Assembly (NCBI GenBank): GCA_026394155.1
Contig: JAPKYT010000062.1
Location: 1 to 35,545 of the forward strand
Direction: 5' to 3'
DNA from: a bacterium
GTDB taxonomy: Bacteria > Electryoneota > RPQS01
Length of the DNA stretch: 35,545 bases
The notes under the pieces were generated by a model. The model saw only the letters and a program-made list of their open reading frames with translations. It did not search any database and was not told where the DNA came from. Shown here piece by piece: positions 1 to 8,776 of this stretch. Within the stretch, counting starts at the first letter, position 1; every line of letters starts with the position of its first letter. The position numbers were made by a program, and so were the translations under genes.

Positions 1-432
1 CGTCAGACTGGCGTGGATGTCGTGCTCTCCGACCCGCGCCGAATCAAAGGCAAAGTGACCGGAATCATCGGACACGGTGACCAGACTATCGCCGCGCGCC
101 CGAAACAGAACCACCGTCGCACCTGCCGCCGGGCCGCCTTCATTCGGGAGCAGCACAATCCCCTCGACTCGGCCGAAGCCGGTCGGAATCGGACTCAAAA
201 TCAGAGTCACATGGGCAGTCCCGCCATCCGGAACACGCACCTCGCCATAAACGGTCAGATAGCCCGTCAGACTGGCGTGGATGTCGTGCTCTCCGACCCG
301 CGCCGAATCAAAGGCAAAGTGACCGGAATCATCGGACACGGTGACCAGACTATCGCCGCGCGCCCGAAACAGAACCACCGTCGCACCTGCTGCCGGGCCG
401 CCTTCATTCGGGAGCAGCACAATCCCCTCGAC
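1..432. repeat. Direct DNA repeat, period 264 bp, inside the repeat-protein gene
   Basis: Bases 1-168 match bases 265-432 with one difference, c at 127 versus t at 391, which is a synonymous Ala codon change (GCG/GCA). The period is exactly 264 bp, or 88 codons. Identity stops at 168/432 and the rest of the unit diverges. The left copy may continue beyond the window. Identity extending to silent positions points to recent duplication or gene conversion. Confidence 0.95.
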
Positions 433-774
433 CCGACCATAGCCGGTCGGTGGATTCATCAGGTTGAGAGTGAGGTGAGCCGTTTCGTTAGCCCGCACGC
501 GAGCCACCGCGAATGCCGGGAAGTAGGGGGCCAGAAAAGCGTTGACTCCCCATTCACCGACGGCAACAGAATCAAAGCTGAATTGACCTGAGCTGTCCGT
601 GACGGTGCTGAGGCTGTCTTGGTGCATGCGGTGGATCGTGACCGTCGCGCCAACGGCCGGACCGCCATTGTCGGGAAGCTGAACAATCCCGTCAATGGTT
701 CCAACTTGGGCGAAAACGGCCGTGGCCAGCAAGAGGAGGCTGGCTGCGAGAGAAAACAAACGATGTTTCAGCAT
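1..774 (-). CDS. Secreted tandem-repeat protein with carboxypeptidase-regulatory-like repeats (3' end beyond window)
   Basis: The minus frame from the ATG at 774 is open for 258 codons to the window edge. It was omitted from the ORF track because no stop is inside the window. Residues 1-22 form a signal peptide: a basic start, a Leu/Ala-rich core and cleavage after AVFA. The mature part consists of 88-residue units aligned at residues 28, 116 and 204. Each carries a (D/E)GIV-LPNEGGPAAGATV stretch, a TVSDDSGHFAFDSARVGEH-type stretch and a beta-rich end. This resembles carboxypeptidase D regulatory-like/beta-sandwich repeats of surface proteins, so I infer a secreted or cell-surface structural role, function unknown. 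The start is supported by an AGGAG ribosome site 6 bases upstream and an extended -10 promoter. Units 2 and 3 are nearly identical in DNA. What lies after unit 3 cannot be seen. Confidence 0.85.
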   Translation of the reverse strand, partial: MLKHRLFSLAASLLLLATAVFAQVGTIDGIVQLPDNGGPAVGATVTIHRMHQDSLSTVTDSSGQFSFDSVAVGEWGVNAFLAPYFPAFAVARVRANETAHLTLNLMNPPTGYGRVEGIVLLPNEGGPAAGATVVLFRARGDSLVTVSDDSGHFAFDSARVGEHDIHASLTGYLTVYGEVRVPDGGTAHVTLILSPIPTGFGRVEGIVLLPNEGGPAAGATVVLFRARGDSLVTVSDDSGHFAFDSARVGEHDIHASLT

Positions 775-818
775 CCTGGACTCCTGTGCAAGTGAGATCT
801 TCATGGTGGAATAGTAAT

Positions 819-824
819 ATTATA
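819..824 (-). promoter_or_regulatory. Extended -10 promoter element for the repeat-protein gene
   Basis: On the minus strand the sequence reads TGCTATAAT, a perfect TGn-TATAAT extended -10. No good -35 is found at a 16-18 base distance, which fits extended -10 promoters. Transcription would start near 812, giving a leader of about 38 bases with AGGAG (781-785) before the ATG at 774. Prediction from sequence only. Confidence 0.5.
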
Positions 825-900
825 GCAGATGTCGGGCCAGAGATTCTGTGCTAAAATAATCAAGAGATTAACAAGCTCTATCCATCACAAGTGTAATTCG

Positions 901-930
901 GCTGCGCAACTTGCATAACCCTTGCGCAGC
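901..930. repeat. Perfect 9-bp inverted repeat with 12-base loop
   Basis: GCTGCGCAA at 901-909 is the exact reverse complement of TTGCGCAGC at 922-930. It lies about 75 bases upstream of the extended -10 element of the repeat-protein gene and about 170 bases downstream of the RNase E/G stop. No T tract follows on either strand. It could be an operator or a 3' mRNA hairpin of the upstream gene; the sequence does not decide. Confidence 0.6.
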
Positions 931-1096
931 AACGGCACACTGATCAGTCCTCCCGGAGGCACGGAAGAGGCTGCGCTTCATGGCGCGTTCCGGCATTGGT
1001 CAGTGAAACAGCCGTACTTCACTGTCCGCTGGGCGGTGATGAAACAGACTTCCCACTGTTAGAGGAAGTACTCGGCCGAGGACAAGATCCCGCAAA

Positions 1097-2647
1097 TTAG
1101 CCCACTGCCCTCCCTCTGAATTCGTCAGTCACCTCCTTCTTCTGCTTCCAACTGTAACACTTGAATTCATCGAGACTTAAAGCGTCATCGGGTTCGAGCT
1201 TGATGTACATGAAAGAGTCCCACATGATCTGCCGCAGGTGAGAGCGGAGTCCTTGTGTGATATAGTCCACAACCGTCGGATGCGCTTTGATTGTCAGACC
1301 CATTTCCCCGGTCTTGGCGCGGAAGCGGCGCACCCACGTCTGAAGCTGCGTGACCACCGATTCCTTGGTGATGACCATGCCAGTCCCGCGGCAGGTGGGG
1401 CAAGCCTCGTTAAAGGCGAACATCAGCGAGTCCTTGCTGCGCTGCCGCGTCATTTCCATGATGCCGAACTGGCTGATGGGCGCGATGTCCCACTTGGCGC
1501 GGTCATCCTTGAGCGCGCTGCGCATGGCCTCAAAGATGCGGCGGCGGTTCTTCTCCTCGGTCTGGTCTATGAAGTCTATGATGATGATGCCGCCCAGATC
1601 GCGCAGCCGCAGTTGCCGCGCGACTTCGTTCACCGCCTTGAGATTGACGCGCAGAATGTTCTCTTCCTGATTCTCCTTGCCCACGAAGCGGCCCGAATTC
1701 ACGTCAATCGTCACCACCGCCTCGGTTTGCTCGATAATCAGATAGCTGCCGCCACCGAACCAGACCTTGCGGGCGATGCCTTTTTCGATCTCCGCTTCGA
1801 TGTTGAACGAGTCGAAGACCGGCTCCTTGCCTTCATAGAGCTGGATGCGGTCGAGCAGAGTCGGAGCCACCGAGCGCACATAGGCGCGGATCTCGCGATG
1901 AAGCTTGGGGCTGTCCACCACCACGTCGTTCATGTCGGGCGTGAATAGATCGCGCACCACGCTGCTGGTGAGCGGCGCTTCCTTGTGCACGCGCACCGGA
2001 GCCTTGCTCTTCTCGATGGCGCGCTCGATGAGATTCCAGTGGCGCATCATTGTCCGCAGGTCGCGGCGCACTTCCTCGTCGGACTTGCCTTCGCCCACCG
2101 TCCGGCAAATCAGTCCGAATCCTTCCGGCTGGATGGCCCGCAGAATGTTCTTCAGCCGCTTGCGCTCCTTCAGGTCGGGGATACGTTTCGATACCCCGAC
2201 CATATTGTCACCGGGCATCAGAACGAGAAACCGCCCGGGCAGAGAGATCTGCGACGTCAGCCGCGGCCCCTTGTTGCCCAGCGGCTCCTTGATGACCTGC
2301 ACGAGAATTTCCTGACCGGACTTGAGCTCGGGCCGCGGCCGCACCGGCCGGCGGTAACCCGGACGCTTGGTCGGCAGAGAGACTTCGTCCATGTCCATGC
2401 CTTCCGCCATCTCCACGGCCGATTGGAACAGGTCCGAAAAATGAATGAAGCCGTCCGCGTCCCAGCCGATGTTGACGAAGGCCGCTTGCATGCCGGGAAT
2501 GACCCGGCGCACAAGACCCTTGTAGACGTCTCCTACGTGCCGCTCGTGCTCGGCACGTTCCACGAACACATTCACGAGCACACCCTCTTCGAGCAGCGCA
2601 ATACGCGTCTCGGTGACGGTGCAGTTGATGACCATTTGCTTTTTCAC
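1097..2647 (-). CDS. rng: Ribonuclease E/G family endoribonuclease (RNase G-like)
   Basis: Single-strand-specific endoribonuclease acting in rRNA maturation and mRNA decay. The S1 RNA-binding domain follows the start (VYKGLVRRVIPGMQAAFVNIG, roughly residues 40-70). The catalytic DNase I-like region has both metal-binding Asp motifs, TIDVNSG (about 315) and IIIDFIDQ (about 358). The Zn-link CPTCRGTG lies near 416-419. The ORF track starts at 2785, inside the upstream Omp85 gene. I prefer GTG at 2647, giving 516 aa, because KKQMVINCTVTETR then aligns without gap to the E. coli RNase G start, and GGTGGG precedes it. ATG codons at 2698 and 2677 are alternatives. There is no long C-terminal degradosome scaffold, so it is RNase G-like rather than full RNase E. 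It is the last gene of the left operon, 85 bases after the Omp85 gene. Confidence 0.93.
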   Translation of the reverse strand: MKKQMVINCTVTETRIALLEEGVLVNVFVERAEHERHVGDVYKGLVRRVIPGMQAAFVNIGWDADGFIHFSDLFQSAVEMAEGMDMDEVSLPTKRPGYRRPVRPRPELKSGQEILVQVIKEPLGNKGPRLTSQISLPGRFLVLMPGDNMVGVSKRIPDLKERKRLKNILRAIQPEGFGLICRTVGEGKSDEEVRRDLRTMMRHWNLIERAIEKSKAPVRVHKEAPLTSSVVRDLFTPDMNDVVVDSPKLHREIRAYVRSVAPTLLDRIQLYEGKEPVFDSFNIEAEIEKGIARKVWFGGGSYLIIEQTEAVVTIDVNSGRFVGKENQEENILRVNLKAVNEVARQLRLRDLGGIIIIDFIDQTEEKNRRRIFEAMRSALKDDRAKWDIAPISQFGIMEMTRQRSKDSLMFAFNEACPTCRGTGMVITKESVVTQLQTWVRRFRAKTGEMGLTIKAHPTVVDYITQGLRSHLRQIMWDSFMYIKLEPDDALSLDEFKCYSWKQKKEVTDEFRGRAVG

Positions 2648-2732
2648 GTTTCCCACCAGTGAGATTCTATGGTTCATGCCGTCCCACTCAGGCGGCATCT
2701 TCTTTCTCAAACTGTGCGGCGCCGGCGGACGA

Positions 2733-4475
2733 TTAGAACGAACTCTGCAGCGAGACGTGTATCTTGCCGCTGAGCAGCCGGTCATCCTGCCCTACGCCGT
2801 AGTCAAAACCCCATACTCCGATGTTGGTCTCGATCCGCAGACCCACACCCGCTCCCGCCCGCATCAGCGTGCTGCTTTCCAGCCCGCTGTCCGTTTTTCG
2901 CTCGCGATAGACGCTTCCCACGTCGCAAAATGTGAAAACGCGGGAGGCCGTTCCCAGCAGATAGCGCAGCTCCGCCGAGGCCCATCCGACCCGCGATCCG
3001 AGGAACTGCTCTTCGCGGTAGCCGCGCAGCGTGCGCGCGCCACCCAAACGGTAGAGATCGGGAAGCAGCGCCTCCGGCTCGGTCGTCTCGAGAACACGGG
3101 CGTGAACGCTCGCGTCGGCCACCCAGAATGGAAACAACTCCTGCGCAATCTCGCTGTCTACGCCTGCCCGGTGATGGCGGAACGAGCCGGAAGGCTCCCC
3201 GGACGCGGAGTCCTCGCACCGGCGCCAACCGGTTCCGGCCTGTGTGGAAAAAAACGCGCCGTTTCGCGGATTGGTCGGATGGTCGCGCGTATCGAAGGCA
3301 AATCCCGCTTCTGCGTAGGTGGTGCGGTTATCGGGAAGATTGAGTTGCGAGGCCGAGGCAGAGTCGGTGAAGACGGCCTCGTACTGCAGAGCTCCCCAGA
3401 CTGTCGTCTTGCTGCCCAGTTCCAGTTCCGCGCGCGTGGAGATGCGGCGTGACACGTAGAGCGTGTCCTCCACGCGCTGTCCGAAATCCATCCGCAGAGC
3501 CAGCGGCTGCCCGAAGATCCACGGTTCGCGGTACGAGAGTTCCACGGCCTGAATGCGCTCGTTCGGACGCTCCCAGTGAACGCGGCCGCGCCGTCCGCTT
3601 CCGAAAAGATTGAGAAACTCCAGATTCACCAGACCGCTGAGAACGGCCGCCCGACCTTGCGAGGCAGGCAGGTACCCGGCCACGGCATCCAGTCTCGTGG
3701 AGCGGGCTTCTTCGATGGGGAATCGCACACCGGTTTGCCCGACGTCATTCACCGCAATCTCAGACCGTCCCACGCGACGAATAAAATCGAGACGCGACAG
3801 CCGCCGCCGCGCCGTCTCCACCTTGCGCTGATCGAACAGCTCCCCGGTCTGAAGACGGGTCTCGCGCCGCAGAAGGTATTCATGCGTCTGCCGGTTCCCG
3901 GGAAAGGCAATGAAATCGAGTTTCGTCAGCGGCCCGCTGCTCACCAGAAAATGAATCTCAATCTGCGGCGCGAGGGAATCCGTCATCGTCCAGTCCACGT
4001 CCACGCGGGCAAACGGATAACCGGAGTTCTCCATGTGCTCGACGATCAGATTCGCATCGTCAGCGATCTGCGACCAGCGAAAGACCGCTCCCGGCCGGCA
4101 GAAGGCGCGCCGCGCGGCGGGGGCCGGCACGCGCGAACTGTCTCCCAGCCAGCGGACGGCCGCGATCTTCCCCAGCTCGCCCTCGCGGATGTACACGTGC
4201 AGCGTGCCTCGTCCCCGCGCGTCCGACCACCACACGGTGCTGTCCACCTGCGCAGCGACAAAATCGTGCGCGATCATCGAGTCTTGGAGTGCACCCGCCT
4301 GCGCCCCAAGATCCGCCGAGTCCTTCACACTCGAGTCCGACCACGCCAGAAAGCGTTCTAACTCGCCCGAGGAGAATTCGCGGTTGCCGTGAAAAACGAC
4401 TCGCTTCGCCGCCGCGGCCGTCATTCCCGCCGCGAGCAGCATCCCCATGAGCAGAATCAGATGACCCCGGCTCAT
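2733..4475 (-). CDS. Omp85/BamA-TamA family outer-membrane protein with POTRA domains
   Basis: 580 aa. Residues 1-23 are a signal peptide (hydrophobic run ending TAAAA). About three POTRA-like domains follow, up to residue 260: one starting VVFHGNREFSSGELERFL, then GKIAAVRWLGDSS, then LDFIAFPGNRQTHEYLLRRE. The remainder is a 16-strand-type barrel with the Omp85 signature RLGGARTLRGYREEQFLG near 475-495. The protein ends in Phe (KIHVSLQSSF), the usual beta-signal for outer-membrane insertion. Family members insert or translocate outer-membrane proteins, or form surface proteins. At 580 aa it is shorter than BamA, which has five POTRAs and about 800 aa, so it is closer in build to TamA or a dedicated partner. 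Its ATG overlaps the stop of the large outer-membrane gene (ATGA), suggesting coupled synthesis and a functional link with that protein. Confidence 0.9.
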   Translation of the reverse strand: MSRGHLILLMGMLLAAGMTAAAAKRVVFHGNREFSSGELERFLAWSDSSVKDSADLGAQAGALQDSMIAHDFVAAQVDSTVWWSDARGRGTLHVYIREGELGKIAAVRWLGDSSRVPAPAARRAFCRPGAVFRWSQIADDANLIVEHMENSGYPFARVDVDWTMTDSLAPQIEIHFLVSSGPLTKLDFIAFPGNRQTHEYLLRRETRLQTGELFDQRKVETARRRLSRLDFIRRVGRSEIAVNDVGQTGVRFPIEEARSTRLDAVAGYLPASQGRAAVLSGLVNLEFLNLFGSGRRGRVHWERPNERIQAVELSYREPWIFGQPLALRMDFGQRVEDTLYVSRRISTRAELELGSKTTVWGALQYEAVFTDSASASQLNLPDNRTTYAEAGFAFDTRDHPTNPRNGAFFSTQAGTGWRRCEDSASGEPSGSFRHHRAGVDSEIAQELFPFWVADASVHARVLETTEPEALLPDLYRLGGARTLRGYREEQFLGSRVGWASAELRYLLGTASRVFTFCDVGSVYRERKTDSGLESSTLMRAGAGVGLRIETNIGVWGFDYGVGQDDRLLSGKIHVSLQSSF

Positions 4476-7400
4476 AAGTAGGCCCTCACTTCGAGCCGGC
4501 CGGTGTGATAGGTTTTCTCGCCCGCGTCGCGCCGCCCCATGTAATTCAGCGAACCGGAGAAATTCTGACCGAACTGATACGTCCCGCGGGCCGACCAGCG
4601 ATAGTTCTCTCCCCGGTTGGCGCCGCGCCCGAGCTCATAGGGAACCAGCGACTTGTTGGATGCTGCGTGAATCCAAGCGGCGTCAGCGTCGAAGCGTCCC
4701 TTGCCCAGCAGAATCAGCGCCGCGTGCGGCTTCACCTCGCGCAGACTGACTTGCGTCGCCGTCAGCTCGTCGCGCGCTTCGCCGAGCTTCAGGTCTATTC
4801 CCGTTTCCCAGCGCCGACCCAGCGCGACCGTATTGATCTGGGAAAGATCCAAGCGTTTCACATCACCGTCGGGAGCGGTTCGCGCGCCATAACGGATGGT
4901 CTCGGTGGACAAATCCGCTTCGCTCTCACCGCGCCAGAACTGCCAATAGCGCGCGCGAACCCGGGCGCCGACCTCGCGCAGCGCGCGCGACTGTCCGCCG
5001 TTGAGGAACTGATTCTGCAGCGAGTGCGATTCCCGGTAGCGCAGCCGAAGAGCCAGTTTCTGACTGAGCCGCCACACGTTCACATCCTGCCGGAAGGTGG
5101 CATTGCCCAAGAGCGTCGAGTCGCCGCGAAACCGCGAAGGGTCGAGCAGCAGGAGTCGTCCGCTCAGCGGCAAGCGCGTGCGCTCTTCGATGGTCAGCTC
5201 GGATTCCAGCGACAAGGCCCGCACGAGTGCGCTCGATTTTCCCGGTGGAAGCTCATCGGGGCGCAGCGAAACCAGCGAACTGAAGGAGAGCTCCGTAACC
5301 GGTTCGTAGGAACCGGTGTAGCGGGGAACCAGAATGTAGTTCCCTTGATCATCCGGCACGTACTGATCGCCTTCCCGCCGGTAGCTGCCGGTTCCTTCGG
5401 GCACTTGAAGGGCCACCAATAACTGATTCTGCGTGCGCGTCTTGGCCACGTCGTAAACCGCATTGGCCTCGACGATCCGGCTACGCGGCGTGATGAGAGC
5501 CTCGAGATGTCCCACGTCCGAGGTCACGTCCGCAGAATCCGACGCCGCATAATTCTTCTCGCGGTGAGCATAGCGCAGCAGAACGCGGCCGATCTCCGGA
5601 GGCGACCATGATCCTTCCGAACTCACGGTCCGCGCGTCGGCGGAACGGTGAAACGTTCCTTGCGGCGCGAGCAGATCATCCGTGCGGCGCTGATAGCCGC
5701 CACTCACCGCCAGATGCGCCGGCAAGTCTACGTCTGTGCCCGCCGACCAATCCAGAAACCGGAACCCGCCATAGCCGCTGCCGATCCGGTCACGTTTGCG
5801 CTCGCGGTCAACCGTGAATCGCGGGGCCAGCCGCCACAGTCTGCCGTTGACGCGCCCACCCTGCCGCATCCAGTTGCCGCGCCGCCCGCTCACGCTGTCA
5901 TCGCTCTGCAACGTCAGGTGCGACACGGCCACATTCCACTTCCGCAACACCGTCAGATTCCCGCCCACGCTCCGCCTGCGTGAGGAAAATGCGTCCCCGC
6001 GACGAAGATCGCCGTATCCTCCTAACAGCGTCAGCGCGCTCAGCGGGCTGAACTTCAGGTTCGTTTCACGGATGGTTTCCTCGAATCCCGTGTTGCGCGC
6101 GACGTCCCACTCGCGCTCGAACTCCACTTCCGAAACGCGGCTGAGCTCCACGAATCGCCGGTCGCGGTGGCGCACGCGTCCTCCCAACTCAACTCGCTGC
6201 GGCCGCACCCAGAGAAGTTTCGGCTGTTCGCGAGCGAATTCCGCCGAGATCACGTACGCGGCGCCGTCGTTGTCGCCGTCACCAATGCTGGAGAAGGAAT
6301 TCAGATCGCGGCGGCTGCCCGCGAATTCGCCCTGCATTGTCAGCCCGCGCAGCGGCGATCCATGCACCCGGACGTCCGCCAAGGTGTGCTGCTGCGGCAG
6401 CGGCAGGCGGCGAAACGGACGATAGCGCCCGCGCGACGGCCCCATCCAGCGGAAGTAGCTGAGTCCCAGCGAATCCGCCGCGGCTTCATAGTCTCCGTTC
6501 CCCAGTCCAAAATCCCCGAAGGACACGCGCCATTGTCCGGTCGGACGATTGAGAGAATCGCGCGGCGAAAAGACGAAGATCGAGTAGGTGAGCGTATCCC
6601 GGCGCACGTAGTCCCCGCCTTGCACACCGATAGAATCCGCCGTCGGCGAGACCGCCGCACCGGCGTTGTCGCCCGCGGCCGAGAGCAATGCACGATCCTC
6701 GTCTTTCAGTCCCAGTCCGATGGGCCGCGTGCGATCATCGCTCTCGGTGATCCACGTCACGCTGCCCCCGGCGCGCTCACCGCCGAATCGGACTTCCGCT
6801 TTTCCCGCGCCGTAGAATCTCTCGTATTCTTCGGTTGAATACTCGAAATCCACCACGATGCGCGAGTCCGACGTGATCAGACGACGGGACGTGAAGGAAA
6901 TTTCCCCCGAGGCATAGTCAATCACGTAATCATTGCCCTCGCCGCGCCGCAAAACTACCCCGTCCAGCCACACCGTCTCCGTTCCCGCCAGAACGATGAT
7001 GCCGATCTCGCCGTTGCGGCCATGAAGCGGGTACGGGCCCTGATTGGCTTCCTGACCGTAGAAAGAATTGGTGAAGAACTGGCCGCGACTGACGGCGCCG
7101 CCCGCCGTCAGCGAGGCCGGTCCGAGTGCGGCCTGTCCCATCACACCGGTGAGCTTGCGCGTGTAGGTGTCGTACTGCCCGCCGGCCAGATCGAGCGTGT
7201 AGTCGCCGAGAGTCGCGGAGAATCGCGGAGTGCGAACCGAGATGAAGACCTTTTCAAGTTCACTGATCGTCTCGGTCGTTCCCTCCGGCTGGATGGGCGT
7301 GGACTGATCGGTGAGAGCGGCCACCACGTCCACGTCGCGGCCGACCCGCCCTTGGATCTGGAGATTGAGAGCGGATTCGAGTTGGAGATCCTGTCCCGTT

Positions 7401-7900
7401 CCGACCTGTACGCTACGAATCAGCGAACCGGACTTGCTGAGCCGCGTCCACCCCTCCGTCTCCCCGCTTTCCATCGAGGGCGCGAGAGCGATACGCGCGG
7501 TGTCGAGTCCCGCGCTGTCAGGTCGCGCGCGCAGGATGTCCCGCAGACTGCGTCGCGAGTAGCTGCGGTACAAAGGCACGGCGCGATAAACGTACTCCAC
7601 CCGCAACGAGTCGCCCGCCAAGAGCGGATGATACACCCAAATCCGGTTGCCGGGCTCGGCGATTCGCCAATCGCGGAATTCCGCGATGGGTTCGCCGTTG
7701 CGAAAGATCATCACCGAGTCCAACACGACCCACGTCACGGGCAGGGTGAACAGCGTGTCCGGCGCGCCCGATCCGTGGAAAACCGCCACGCCGCTACGGC
7801 TCGGTACGGCCGACAACGCGGCTATCGGCAGCAGAACGGCAAGAACCAGCAGGAGCGCTCCGCGCGGCAACGCGGACGGGCGGATCGGAACGGCTCTCAT
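4472..7900 (-). CDS. Very large outer-membrane beta-barrel-type protein, function unknown
   Basis: 1142 aa. A signal peptide ends near residue 31 (long Leu/Ala core after MRAVPIRPSALPRG). An N-terminal beta domain is followed by conserved-looking blocks: VQVGTGQDLQLESALNLQI, ALTDQSTPIQPEG, GDYTLDL, and further on NDYVIDYASGEISFT and LITSDSRIVVDFEYS. From about residue 550 onward, alternating polar/hydrophobic strands rich in Arg, Tyr and Gly dominate, as in a large barrel. I recall similar blocks in 1000-1200-residue proteins of uncultured FCB phyla annotated only as hypothetical, but cannot verify this here. No enzyme motif is visible. The upstream NHL gene abuts it (TGA directly followed by ATG) and the downstream Omp85 gene overlaps it by four bases, so the three likely work together at the outer membrane. 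Confidence 0.85.
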   Translation of the reverse strand: MRAVPIRPSALPRGALLLVLAVLLPIAALSAVPSRSGVAVFHGSGAPDTLFTLPVTWVVLDSVMIFRNGEPIAEFRDWRIAEPGNRIWVYHPLLAGDSLRVEYVYRAVPLYRSYSRRSLRDILRARPDSAGLDTARIALAPSMESGETEGWTRLSKSGSLIRSVQVGTGQDLQLESALNLQIQGRVGRDVDVVAALTDQSTPIQPEGTTETISELEKVFISVRTPRFSATLGDYTLDLAGGQYDTYTRKLTGVMGQAALGPASLTAGGAVSRGQFFTNSFYGQEANQGPYPLHGRNGEIGIIVLAGTETVWLDGVVLRRGEGNDYVIDYASGEISFTSRRLITSDSRIVVDFEYSTEEYERFYGAGKAEVRFGGERAGGSVTWITESDDRTRPIGLGLKDEDRALLSAAGDNAGAAVSPTADSIGVQGGDYVRRDTLTYSIFVFSPRDSLNRPTGQWRVSFGDFGLGNGDYEAAADSLGLSYFRWMGPSRGRYRPFRRLPLPQQHTLADVRVHGSPLRGLTMQGEFAGSRRDLNSFSSIGDGDNDGAAYVISAEFAREQPKLLWVRPQRVELGGRVRHRDRRFVELSRVSEVEFEREWDVARNTGFEETIRETNLKFSPLSALTLLGGYGDLRRGDAFSSRRRSVGGNLTVLRKWNVAVSHLTLQSDDSVSGRRGNWMRQGGRVNGRLWRLAPRFTVDRERKRDRIGSGYGGFRFLDWSAGTDVDLPAHLAVSGGYQRRTDDLLAPQGTFHRSADARTVSSEGSWSPPEIGRVLLRYAHREKNYAASDSADVTSDVGHLEALITPRSRIVEANAVYDVAKTRTQNQLLVALQVPEGTGSYRREGDQYVPDDQGNYILVPRYTGSYEPVTELSFSSLVSLRPDELPPGKSSALVRALSLESELTIEERTRLPLSGRLLLLDPSRFRGDSTLLGNATFRQDVNVWRLSQKLALRLRYRESHSLQNQFLNGGQSRALREVGARVRARYWQFWRGESEADLSTETIRYGARTAPDGDVKRLDLSQINTVALGRRWETGIDLKLGEARDELTATQVSLREVKPHAALILLGKGRFDADAAWIHAASNKSLVPYELGRGANRGENYRWSARGTYQFGQNFSGSLNYMGRRDAGEKTYHTGRLEVRAYL

Positions 7901-8776
7901 TCACTTCGATGTGTAGTCAACCCGGTACACCGCTCCCGCACTCTTGTCGAGCAGGTAAAGAACCTCGCCGGCGAGGCAGGCCGCCGTGGTGCGGAACTCG
8001 CCAAGCCCGCTCAGGTCTCCGCTTGTCAACAACGTATCAGGTGGAGAGTCTTGGGCGCACACGCGCAACACCGTCTGCATCGAGGCAATGATCAGGCACG
8101 TGTCCGCGCTGGACAAGTTCACGTCGCCCTCGGAAATGCGCAACGGAAGCGCCGCCGCCGGATTCAGAAGAGGATCGGCATGGCGCACCGCTCCGCCGCC
8201 CCGCTCCCACCAGAAGAGTCCGCGTCGAGGCACAAACGCCATGCTGGCGACATTTGAGATGAATTGCAGACCGCTGCCGCTGCCCGATTCCGCCTGCAGC
8301 GTGAACAACGGATCATAACGGAGCAGCTTGCCGCGGTCGCGATCATAAACAAAAAGGTCCCCCTGCGGGGACAGCGCCAAAGCTTCCGGCTGGTTCGCAC
8401 GGTCACTGCCCGCGATGCGGATCTCCAGCGTGCCCTGATACACCAGCAGTCGCGTGAACTTCTCAATGCGCCGGTTGCCGTAATCGAGCACCCATACCGC
8501 ATTCCCGCGGTCGGCCACCACCGCGCGCGGCCAACGAAATTGCCCGTGCGCGTCTCCGAAACCGCCGGTTTCAACGACCACCGTTCCGCTGCTGTCGAAG
8601 GCCACCACCCGCTGATGGCCTGTGTCGGCCACGTAGATCAGGCCGTCGGCGGCCACCGATATGCTGCGCGGATCTCGCAGCTCAACGGTAGGCGAGGGAA
8701 CGATTCGCGTCCACCGTATCTGTGCCGCGACCGGCAGCCATGCGGCCAGCAGCGCCGCTGTCAGCAGGGCTTTCAT
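7901..8776 (-). CDS. Secreted NHL/six-bladed beta-propeller repeat protein
   Basis: 291 aa from the ATG at 8776. The ORF track start at 8806 is less likely, because ATG 8776 overlaps the glgA stop as ATGA and is directly followed by a signal peptide (MKALLTAALLAAWLPVAAQ). NHL-type repeats are visible: LRDPRSISVAADGLIYVADTG, HQRVVAFDSSG, FRWPRAVVADRGNAVWVLDYG, NRRIEKF, PEALALSPQGDLFVYDRDRG. They form a propeller used for protein or carbohydrate binding, with no catalytic motif. It is predicted to be periplasmic or outer-membrane associated. It is followed without gap by the large outer-membrane gene, so a role as a periplasmic partner of that protein is a reasonable inference. Later blades are degenerate. 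Confidence 0.85.
   Translation of the reverse strand: MKALLTAALLAAWLPVAAQIRWTRIVPSPTVELRDPRSISVAADGLIYVADTGHQRVVAFDSSGTVVVETGGFGDAHGQFRWPRAVVADRGNAVWVLDYGNRRIEKFTRLLVYQGTLEIRIAGSDRANQPEALALSPQGDLFVYDRDRGKLLRYDPLFTLQAESGSGSGLQFISNVASMAFVPRRGLFWWERGGGAVRHADPLLNPAAALPLRISEGDVNLSSADTCLIIASMQTVLRVCAQDSPPDTLLTSGDLSGLGEFRTTAACLAGEVLYLLDKSAGAVYRVDYTSK

Larger units (their letters stand above)
775..1096. other. Non-coding stretch between the RNase E/G gene and the repeat-protein gene
   Basis: These 322 bases contain no convincing ORF. They hold the promoter and leader of the repeat-protein gene (about 775-830), a perfect 9-bp inverted repeat at 901-930, and a perfect 7-bp inverted repeat CAGTGAA/TTCACTG at 1001-1007 and 1018-1024. 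There is also a 10-bp palindrome CTCGGCCGAG at 1071-1080. None of the hairpins is followed on the minus strand by a T tract, so I cannot name a clear terminator for the upstream RNase gene. The stretch between about 830 and 900 is AT-rich and otherwise featureless. Confidence 0.6.

Noticed and set aside
13-591. Plus-strand ORF of 192 aa at the left edge
   Set aside because: It is the antisense of the minus-strand repeat protein; its apparent internal repeat merely mirrors the 264-bp repeat, and it has no signal or family match.
7022-8257. Long plus-strand ORF of 411 aa
   Set aside because: It runs antisense across two clear exported-protein genes, is Arg/Gly/Ala rich without domains, and results from high GC content.
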